A stretch of 64,000 bases of DNA from NCBI RefSeq assembly GCF_900142705.1, contig NZ_FRBV01000004.1:62001-126000 (forward strand). The letters are read 5' to 3'. Shown piece by piece: positions 57,441 through 64,000 of this stretch. The translations under genes and the position numbers were made by a program. The first letter of the stretch is position 1. Every line of letters starts with the position of its first letter. The DNA comes from Nitrosospira sp. Nsp11 (lineage in GTDB: Bacteria > Pseudomonadota > Gammaproteobacteria > Burkholderiales > Nitrosomonadaceae). A model generated the notes under the pieces. That model saw only the letters and a list, made by a program, of their open reading frames with translations. It searched no databases and was not told where the DNA came from.

Positions 57441-57743
57441 ATGGTTACCATTGAGCAGTACCGCCGTATTTGCGCGAAGTGGACGGGCGATCCCGCGGAA
57501 TTTTCATGGCTGGTCGAGCATGGCGATATCGTGGGATTCTCGCAACGCGCTATCGCGGATGAATTCGAATTTGCGCCGTCCACGGTTTCACGCTGGGCGG
57601 CGGGCGAAGCACTTCCGCATAAGCGCATCCAGAAACTGGTGATTGGGGGATTGGAGAAAAAGGCCCGGCGGCTCGAAAACGCAGCCGCGAACGCCACTAC
57701 GCTTCCAGGGAAAATACATAGTCATGAGCCATCGCAGAGATAA
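57441..57743 (+). CDS. Small helix-turn-helix DNA-binding protein
   Basis: A 100-residue protein with a helix-turn-helix at about residues 32-55 (FSQRAIADEFEFAPSTVSRWAAGEALP), of the XRE/phage-repressor type. The remainder is a basic tail (EKKARRLENAAANA). It lies just to the right of the tRNA-Glu fragment, where element regulators are often found. No ligand is predicted. Confidence 0.7.
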   Translation: MVTIEQYRRICAKWTGDPAEFSWLVEHGDIVGFSQRAIADEFEFAPSTVSRWAAGEALPHKRIQKLVIGGLEKKARRLENAAANATTLPGKIHSHEPSQR

Positions 57744-57782
57744 ATCTTCCGCCGCGCATAATTTAGCTGCCGGTCTGCGTGC

Positions 57783-59136
57783 ATGAGCGCACACGAAGTC
57801 AATTTTGATGGCCTGGTGGGCTTAACGCATAATTACAGCGGACTGGCTACGGGTAACATTGCCGCGGCAGAGAACGCGCTGACTGAATCCAACCCCAGGC
57901 AGGCGGCTCTTCAAGGACTGGAGAAAATGAAGCGCCTCGCCGATCTGGGAATTCGGCAGGGCGTATTGCCTCCGCAAGATCGCCCGGCGGTTGGCGCGCT
58001 CAGGAAATTGGGTTTTTCCGGTAATGATGCTTCGGTTGTCCGCCAGGCCGCAGCGGTGGCGCCGGGGTTGCTTCGGGCATGCTGCTCGGCATCGAGCATG
58101 TGGGTGGCGAACGCAGCCACGGTTTCCCCGAGCGCGGATACGGAAGATGCCAAAATCCACATCACCCCGGCTAATTTGCCCTCTCAATTCCACCGGAGCA
58201 TCGAGGCGGCAGCCACATCGGTAATCCTGAAACGGATCTTTGGCGATGAGCAGTTTTTCAAGCATCATGATCCGCTCCCGCCTAACCTGTATTGCGCAGA
58301 TGAAGGCGCCGCCAACCATATGCGGTTGTGTTCGGATCACGGTGAGCCCGGGCTGGAGGTTTTCGTATTCGGCCGATCCGCGGGCGGCGATGCGGCGCAA
58401 CCGCTGAAGTTTCCCGCGCGCCAATCATTGGACGCGTGTAAGGCGATATCCAGGCTTCACAGGATCAAGCCCGGAAGGCAACTGTTCGTCCAGCAGAACC
58501 CCGCAGCCATCGATGCCGGCGCGTTTCACAATGACGTGGTCGCGGTGACAAACTGCAATGTCCTGCTCTATCACGAAGCGGCATTTCTTGATCCGCGGAA
58601 AACAGAAGAAGCCATCGTTCAAGCGTCCAATTTCCCCGGTGGTCCGGTTCACTTCATAAAAGCCGGCGAATCGGACATCCCGCTTGCCGAGGCAGTAAGC
58701 ACTTACCTGTTTAACAGTCAGTTGATCAGTCTTCCCAACCGGGGAATGATGATCCTGGCCCCTTCTGAATGCCAGAATTCCGAGTCTGCACGGACTTTTC
58801 TCGAACGTATTGCCAGCGACGCATCTAATCCCATCTCGCGTGTCGAATATGTGAATTTGCGTCAGAGCATGAGAAACGGCGGCGGACCGGCTTGCCTGCG
58901 GCTACGTGTTGTCCTCACCGAACCGCAATTCGATTCTGTCGCCAGGGCTAGCCGCATTATCCTCGACTAGAGTCTTTATGACGAGCTGAAGGCGTGGATC
59001 GAGAAGCATTATCGCGACCGCATTTCCCCGAATGATCTGGGAGATCCCGCGCTATTGCACGAGAGCCGTACCGCGCTCGATGAACTTACACGCATTTTGT
59101 TGTTGGGGCCCATATACGATTTCCAGAAGGTGTAAC
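57783..59136 (+). pseudogene. astB: N-succinylarginine dihydrolase, interrupted
   Basis: The first open part (57783-58970, 395 residues) is a close AstB match: MSAHEVNFDGLVGLTHNYSGLA, ADEGAANHMRLC, HNDVVAVTNCNVLLYHEAAF and NGGGPACLRLRVVL, keeping the catalytic Cys and His. It stops at TAG 58968-58970. The same frame then continues with [19 protein letters not shown] and [19 protein letters not shown], the normal AstB ending. A second lesion, one extra T near 59100, shifts the final [11 protein letters not shown] to another frame ending at 59136. AstB removes ammonia from succinylarginine in arginine breakdown; no other ast genes are here. Confidence 0.85.
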
Positions 59137-59247
59137 GTTTGGACAATCAGGCAGGTCATTCGCGACAGGTCGGTCCAGTTTCGGTTTTATTGTCGGGTTA
59201 CCCTCCACTTGGGCTAATTCGATCCGGCTGGAGTTTCACAAAATAGC

Positions 59248-59322
59248 AGGATGGGTGAAGGCTGCAAGCCGTAACCCATGGTTTTTGCTTTGATGGGTTG
59301 CGCTTTGCTCCACCCATCCTAC
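59248..59322. repeat. GGATGGGT-type REP pair
   Basis: AGGATGGGTGAAGGCTGCAA...AACCCAT (59248-59279) and the inverse-facing GATGGGTTGCGCTTTGCTCC...CCTAC (59292-59322) lie between astB and the NlpC/P60 gene. Confidence 0.75.
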
Positions 59323-59579
59323 GAAATTGAATATTTTTTCGGTGCTGGCTCACGTATACCTGAGTCTACTTGGCCTTTGGCAACCTTCGGAACATCTGTT
59401 ATTGCTGAGCTAGCGCTGCTGGATTAGAATTCGTTTCATAATGATTCTGCTAATTTATTGCGATGGAAGGTTGCAGGCATTAAACTTCTGGCGAAAACGC
59501 GCCCGAATATGTCGTATTGAATACCGTTATCCCTCCGTTTGCTGGAGAAGGACGGCTTATTCCAGAGGAGAGGTCGCTT

Positions 59580-60095
59580 GTGAAAAATAAACTCTGGTTT
59601 ATCGGTTTGCTTGTAATCATGACGCTCATGGGTTGCTCCCATGTGCCTGAAAGAGGCATGACAAGAGCGGCCTACCCGCGGATGGATACGAGCGCAGCCG
59701 AGGACATCGACCTGAGCGACTCGGAATCGCTGAAGGCAATTCTCTACGCCCAGTATGAGGAATGGAAGGGCACGCCGCACCAGATCGGGGGGTTGAGCAG
59801 GGACAGCATAGACTGCTCCGGGTTCGTCCATTTAACGTTCAAATCGAAGCTGGGCATTGTACTGCCAAGATCAACCGATTCGCTGATAGAGCTGGGAGTC
59901 CACATCGATAAAGACGAGTTGCGTACGGGCGATCTGGTCTTTTTCAAGACGGGTATATCGCTCAGGCATGTGGGGGTCTATCTCGAGCGCGGCAGGTTCA
60001 TGCATGCATCGACCAAGCAGGGCGTCGCCATTTCAAATTTGAACAGCGCCTATTGGAAATCTGCCTATTGGAAAGCGAAGCGGCTGGAAATGTGA
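59580..60095 (+). CDS. NlpC/P60 family lipoprotein peptidase
   Basis: A 171-residue lipoprotein with a signal ending in the lipobox LMGC (Cys about residue 19). The NlpC/P60 domain (about 55-170) has the catalytic Cys in DSIDCSGFVHLTF, the second residue His in LRHVGVYLERG, and the third polar residue in the MHAS stretch. It is expected to cut peptidoglycan stem peptides. I choose GTG 59580 with GGAGAGG upstream (VKNKLWFIGLL); an earlier ATG frame adds 21 residues that do not fit a signal peptide. Confidence 0.9.
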   Translation: MKNKLWFIGLLVIMTLMGCSHVPERGMTRAAYPRMDTSAAEDIDLSDSESLKAILYAQYEEWKGTPHQIGGLSRDSIDCSGFVHLTFKSKLGIVLPRSTDSLIELGVHIDKDELRTGDLVFFKTGISLRHVGVYLERGRFMHASTKQGVAISNLNSAYWKSAYWKAKRLEM

Positions 60096-60162
60096 CATAA
60101 GATTACTGTACAAGAGTCCGCAACACCATTACGTCGATTATCGAAAAAATCTCTCCAGGTTT

Positions 60163-60384
60163 GTAGGTCAGACGCCTGACATTACTCTTGACTATCCGAA
60201 TGTCGAGGTTTGTAGGTCAGGCTATGCCTGACGTTTTCTTGACTTTCGACAACCAGACCAGCCCCGGCTGCTTTACCTGCCAGTCTAGCCAGTCTAGTAG
60301 GATGGGTGGAGCAAAGCGCAACCCATCAGCATGCACACATTAACAAAACGAATGATGGGTTACCCTTTGCTCCACCCATCCTAC
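60163..60384. repeat. Two REP families before tex
   Basis: GTAGGTCAGACGCCTGAC (60163-60180) and GTAGGTCAGGCTATGCCTGAC (60212-60232) form one family. GTAGGATGGGTGGAGCAAAG...CAACCCATC (60298-60328) and its inverse (60354-60384) form the other. No gene lies between 60096 and 60567. Confidence 0.75.
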
Positions 60385-60567
60385 AGAAGTGATGTTACCC
60401 GAGCGGAATCGCGTCAATATAGCTTGAGCCATTCTCGGTTTTGTTGTCGAGCATAACCCAACCACGTTGTTTTCCCCTTGGCTCCGACAGAACGTGCCCA
60501 TAATACCGGCGTGGGAATCGACAGCCAGGTAGTCCCATCCGGCAGAGGCGTGGTATGCTTCGCCGCT

Positions 60568-62931
60568 ATGCTGCCATCCATCGAACAACGCCTGTCTCTT
60601 GAACTTGTCGCCAAGCCACCTCAGATTGCCGCTGCTATCGCCCTTCTGGACGAAGGCGCGACGGTTCCATTTATTTCACGATATCGCAAGGAAGCCACTG
60701 GCGGGCTGACCGATACCCAGTTGCGGCTGCTGGAAGAGCGGCTGGGTTACCTCCGCGAGCTGGAAGACAGGCGCGCTACTATCGTTGCAGCCATTGAAGA
60801 GCAGGGCAAGATGACCCCGACCCTGCTGGCGTCAATCCTGCAGGCGGAAGACAAGACGCGGCTGGAAGATCTTTATCTGCCTTTCCGGAAGAAGCGCCGC
60901 ACCAAGGCGCAGATCGCGCTGGAGGCGGGGCTTGAACCGCTGGCGGATGCATTGTTGACCAACCCGATGCTGCAACCCGAGGAAGAGGCCGGAAAATACC
61001 TGAAGCCCGCTTTCGCCACAGAGCAAGGCGATAATCCCGGTGTGGAAGATACCAAGGCAGCACTCGAGGGCGCACGGCAAATCCTCATGGAGCGGTTTGC
61101 CGAAGACGCAGTGCTGCTCCAGTGGCTGCGGGAATATCTGCTGGCGCATGGCATGGTCGAGTCACGAATCGTCAAGGGAAAGGAAGAGGCGGGCGCCAAA
61201 TACGCCGATTATTTCGACTATTCCGAAGCGATCAACACGATTCCCTCGCATCGCGCCCTGGCTATGTTCCGTGGCCGCCGCGAAGAAATCCTGCATGTTG
61301 CCTTGCGGCTGGATTTTGAAGCAGAAAGGCCGAAATGGGATGCGCCGCATAACCCCTGCGAAGCCCGCATTGCCATGCATTTTGGTATCAAGAACCAGAA
61401 TCGAGCGGCTGACGCATGGCTGAGCGATACGGTACGCTGGACCTGGCGGGTGAAAAGTTTTCTCCATCTTGAAACCGAACTGATGGGCGCGCTGCGCAAG
61501 CGCGCCGAAGCCGAGGCGATAGACGTCTTTGCGCGTAATCTGAAAGCGCTGCTACTGGCTGCGCCTGCCGGGCCACGTGTCACGATGGGCCTCGACCCCG
61601 GCGTGCGTACAGGGGTAAAGGTCGCGGTAGTGGATGCGACCGGCAAGGTCATGGATACCGCCGTTATTTATCCGCACCAGCCCAGAAACGATTGGGAGGG
61701 ATCGCTTCAAGTGCTGGAAAAGCTGGCTGAAAAATACCAGGTATCGTTGATTTCCATTGGCAACGGCACGGCATCGCGTGAAACCGACAAGCTGGCAAGA
61801 GACCTGATCAAGCTGCGCCCGGAACTCAAATTGACCTCCATCGTCGTGTCGGAAGCGGGTGCATCCGTCTATTCCGCTTCGGAATTCGCCTCGCGCGAAT
61901 TGCCCGGCATGGACGTATCGTTGCGCGGTGCGGTATCCATTGCCCGCCGTTTGCAGGACCCCTTGGCCGAATTGGTAAAGGTCGATCCCAAATCCATCGG
62001 TGTCGGCCAATACCAGCACGATGTTGCACAAACCCAACTGGCGCGCTCCCTCGACGCGGTGGTCGAAGACTGCGTCAACGCGGTTGGCGTGGATGTCAAC
62101 ACGGCCTCATCGCTTCTTCTGGAAAGGGTCTCCGGACTTAACAGCACCGTGGCGCAAAGCATTGTCGCGTATCGGGACATGCAAGGCGTGTTCACCTCGC
62201 GCGGGGCTTTGCGCAAGGTGCCGCGCCTGGGTGACAAAACCTTTGAACAGGCGGCAGGTTTTCTCCGCATCATGAACGGCGATAATCCGCTCGATGCCTC
62301 CGCCGTGCATCCCGAGGCATATCCGCTCGTGGAAAAGATCATCGCCGACCTCAAGCAGGATATCAAGTCGCTCATCGGTAATGGCGAACTGCTGAAGTCA
62401 TTGAATCCGGCCAGGTATACGGATGAGAAATACGGCATACCCACGATCAGCGATATTCTGGGTGAGCTTGAAAAGCCGGGCCGCGACCCCCGCCCGGAGT
62501 TTACTACCGCGACATTCAAGGAGGGCGTGAACGAAATGAAGGACCTGCGCCCGGACATGATCCTGGAGGGCGTGGTGACCAATGTCGCCGCGTTCGGGGC
62601 GTTCGTCGACGTTGGCGTGCATCAGGACGGGTTGGTGCATATTTCCGCACTTGCCGACAAATTCGTGAAAGACCCTCATACCGTGGTCAAGGTAGGGCAG
62701 GTCGTCAAGGTCAAGGTGGTGGAGATAGATGAAAAGCGCAAGCGGATTGCGCTTACCATGCGCTTGAAGGAGGTTCCGTTGCAACGCGGGCAAGGCGCTG
62801 ATAAACCTGAACAGCGTGAGGGGAAGGAGTATTTATCCCGGCCTCAACAACAGAAGCAAAAACAGCTACAAAAACGGGAGCCCGTGGTTAATACCGCAAT
62901 GGCTGCTGCGTTTGCGAAGCTGAAAGGCTAA
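60568..62931 (+). CDS. tex: Tex, RNA-binding transcription accessory protein
   Basis: A 787-residue Tex protein. The N-terminal helical region ([29 protein letters not shown]) is followed by the YqgF-like domain ([18 protein letters not shown], about residues 345-362), two helix-hairpin-helix segments and the C-terminal S1 RNA-binding domain ([27 protein letters not shown], about residues 668-694). It binds RNA and affects transcription and gene expression in pathogens. I choose ATG 60568; a frame from 60478 adds 30 residues overlapping the REP-rich leader. Confidence 0.95.
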   Translation: MLPSIEQRLSLELVAKPPQIAAAIALLDEGATVPFISRYRKEATGGLTDTQLRLLEERLGYLRELEDRRATIVAAIEEQGKMTPTLLASILQAEDKTRLEDLYLPFRKKRRTKAQIALEAGLEPLADALLTNPMLQPEEEAGKYLKPAFATEQGDNPGVEDTKAALEGARQILMERFAEDAVLLQWLREYLLAHGMVESRIVKGKEEAGAKYADYFDYSEAINTIPSHRALAMFRGRREEILHVALRLDFEAERPKWDAPHNPCEARIAMHFGIKNQNRAADAWLSDTVRWTWRVKSFLHLETELMGALRKRAEAEAIDVFARNLKALLLAAPAGPRVTMGLDPGVRTGVKVAVVDATGKVMDTAVIYPHQPRNDWEGSLQVLEKLAEKYQVSLISIGNGTASRETDKLARDLIKLRPELKLTSIVVSEAGASVYSASEFASRELPGMDVSLRGAVSIARRLQDPLAELVKVDPKSIGVGQYQHDVAQTQLARSLDAVVEDCVNAVGVDVNTASSLLLERVSGLNSTVAQSIVAYRDMQGVFTSRGALRKVPRLGDKTFEQAAGFLRIMNGDNPLDASAVHPEAYPLVEKIIADLKQDIKSLIGNGELLKSLNPARYTDEKYGIPTISDILGELEKPGRDPRPEFTTATFKEGVNEMKDLRPDMILEGVVTNVAAFGAFVDVGVHQDGLVHISALADKFVKDPHTVVKVGQVVKVKVVEIDEKRKRIALTMRLKEVPLQRGQGADKPEQREGKEYLSRPQQQKQKQLQKREPVVNTAMAAAFAKLKG

Positions 62932-63170
62932 CTGTGCTTACGTATTAAGACTCACCACCAAGGGTCTCCTGGTTCGGAGGGAAATTTCATCCTGCCCCTT
63001 CATTAAATACGTTGCATCGACTGTGCCAAATGCTCCACCATGAAAACCTGCGTTTTTTGTGGAGCCGCATCTCATTTACATCGCCGAAGGCACAAGTACG
63101 TGTGATGTATCTAGTATGGGGAGCTATGCTTAAACCCCAACAAACTTAACTTTCCTTTTAAAACAAAGAA
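62932..63170. other. Intergenic, no gene seen
   Basis: About 240 bases between convergent tex and paralogue B; no terminator with a T run was found. Confidence 0.4.
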
Positions 63171-63635
63171 TTATTGGCTGCCTGAGGTGCGGTAAGACTC
63201 CGGGATGGAAACTGATTTGGCCCGGGCTTCAACACTGCTCGGCCTCTGCGGTTGGGAGGCATTCAAAGTTGCAAGTTGTATGGCCCTTTGCCGATGTAAT
63301 TCAGCTTGTCTTGCATGTTTTTTTGCGTCGTTATTATATTTGCGGGCCATCGCATGGGCATATCCCTGTAGATCCTGGGCTTTTCCACCGTAGAGGTAGC
63401 TTTTATCCTCATAATGTTCCAGCAGCCGTTTTTGTTCCTGAGCCTTGGCTTGCATTTCTCTGGCTGCATCTTCGTGAAACTTTGCCTTGGTTTCATAATC
63501 ATCCAGGGTAACAGCACTCTGGATTTCCGCATCAGCATCTGCCGCAGATACTGCGGATGAAAACAGTACTGCCACGAGTAGCGCTGCCGCCATGCCCGGG
63601 ACATATAAAAGGGCAATAACTTTTCCTGTTTTCAT
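63171..63635 (-). CDS. Periplasmic coiled-coil protein, paralogue B
   Basis: A 154-residue protein with a signal peptide (cleavage near SSAVSA, about residue 31), then a helical body. Over 62 core positions I count 37 identities to the protein encoded at 36308-36742, including QAKxxEQKxLLExYExKSYLYG, QDLQ and LHRQ. The C-terminal tail (about 120-154) is Pro/Ser-rich and different. It is the only gene between tex and the window end on this strand. A TTCACA direct-repeat signal lies just upstream (63685-63721). Function unknown. Confidence 0.75.
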   Translation of the reverse strand: MKTGKVIALLYVPGMAAALLVAVLFSSAVSAADADAEIQSAVTLDDYETKAKFHEDAAREMQAKAQEQKRLLEHYEDKSYLYGGKAQDLQGYAHAMARKYNNDAKKHARQAELHRQRAIQLATLNASQPQRPSSVEARAKSVSIPESYRTSGSQ

Positions 63636-63684
63636 TCCTCTCCTCTATTTTTCCGTTCAAACCCGATATCGAAAGAATCACACT

Positions 63685-63721
63685 TGTGAAGAAAGAATCA
63701 CATCTGTGAAGAAACTGTGAA
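63685..63721 (-). promoter_or_regulatory. Three TTCACA half-sites upstream of paralogue B
   Basis: On the minus strand, TTCACA occurs at 63716-63721, 63705-63710 and 63685-63690. The first two are 11 bases apart, matching the spacing upstream of paralogue A. The second and third belong to two 20-base direct repeats. The block lies 50-86 bases before the start codon. Confidence 0.5.
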
Positions 63722-64000
63722 GTTTTTGTGATTTTAATGTGAGGATGCCTTTTGAGCAACTGCGTTCTCAAAAATTTCTTTTAAAAAATGGCCGGCGAAG
63801 CATGAGGTTTTTGAGGGGTTGTTCCGTTGAGAGATGGCAATATGCAGCAGGCCGAGGAGGAACATACGGAACAGGAGCAGGACGGTGACCGGCGTCATCA
63901 GTCATAACCCAGACGATCATGCGGCGGGTGCAAGAGGTTAAAAGGGGAAAGAAGCGAGCAGGGCCTGAGCTAATTCCGACAAATTCAGGCACACAATAAG
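63722..64000. other. Window end, no gene seen
   Basis: About 280 bases. A short open frame exists on the minus strand but it has no recognisable content. Confidence 0.4.

Noticed and set aside
63768-63992. Minus-strand frame at the window end
   Set aside because: Proline-rich and short, with no ribosome site or family resemblance.

Overview
The window is ordinary single-copy chromosome of a betaproteobacterium, most probably an ammonia oxidiser of the Nitrosomonadaceae (Nitrosospira-like). The signs are the petA-petB-petC-sspA-sspB order, a Nudix-ThiE fusion next to a DUF815 ATPase and yacG, a PEP-CTERM protein, a phosphoketolase, a medium GC content and many small palindromic repeats. The genus is inferred from gene content; no rRNA or amo/hao genes are present to confirm it.

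Layout. 1-11 kb: the 3' end of a phosphoketolase gene, a membrane protein, an integrase scar, a soluble histidine kinase, the divergent ppsR/ppsA pair, a divergent prenyltransferase, small membrane proteins, a frameshifted PEP-CTERM gene, a transposase scar and a PagL-like deacylase. 11-15 kb: a three-gene signalling operon (unknown protein, double-domain KaiC-like ATPase, GGDEF-EAL protein). 15-19 kb: tRNA-Thr, sspB, sspA and the cytochrome bc1 genes. 19.5-32.6 kb: housekeeping genes (yacG, Nudix/thiE, argJ, tusA, an ADP-ribosylglycohydrolase, trm112, exbD/exbB, xseA, an RNA methyltransferase, dsbB, htpX) and a secreted EF-hand protein. 32.8-45.7 kb: mlaA, murJ, gnd and tal, gloB, a methyltransferase-rnhA-dnaQ row, a radical SAM protein, a REP-associated transposase inside its repeats, and lapA. 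45.8-64 kb: a cytochrome c, small enzymes, a lipase, tRNA-Val, gltX, tRNA-Ala, tRNA-Glu, a 5.5 kb accessory stretch (Cys-rich secreted protein, HNH nuclease, UbiB-like kinase, VOC and GNAT proteins) ending at an inverted tRNA-Glu 3' fragment, a decayed astB, an NlpC/P60 lipoprotein, tex and a periplasmic coiled-coil protein.

How the genes connect. Phosphoketolase, 6-phosphogluconate dehydrogenase, transaldolase and PpsA/PpsR outline pentose-phosphate and phosphoenolpyruvate metabolism. The bc1 genes, the extra cytochrome c and DsbB belong to the respiratory and redox envelope. MlaA, MurJ, LapA, PagL-like, NlpC/P60, HtpX and ExbBD maintain the envelope. Two signalling proteins 8 kb apart share an unusual seven-residue coiled-coil repeat and the same linker. 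Two paralogous periplasmic helical proteins 26 kb apart share a TTCACA direct-repeat signal with an 11-bp period.

There is much small-scale decay: scars of an integrase and a transposase, frameshifts in a PEP-CTERM gene and a flavin-type oxidase, an amber codon plus frameshift in astB, and dispersed REP palindromes. I found no CRISPR array, no intact prophage and no rRNA operon. All coordinates and motifs were read by eye; family names rest on motif recognition, not on database searches.
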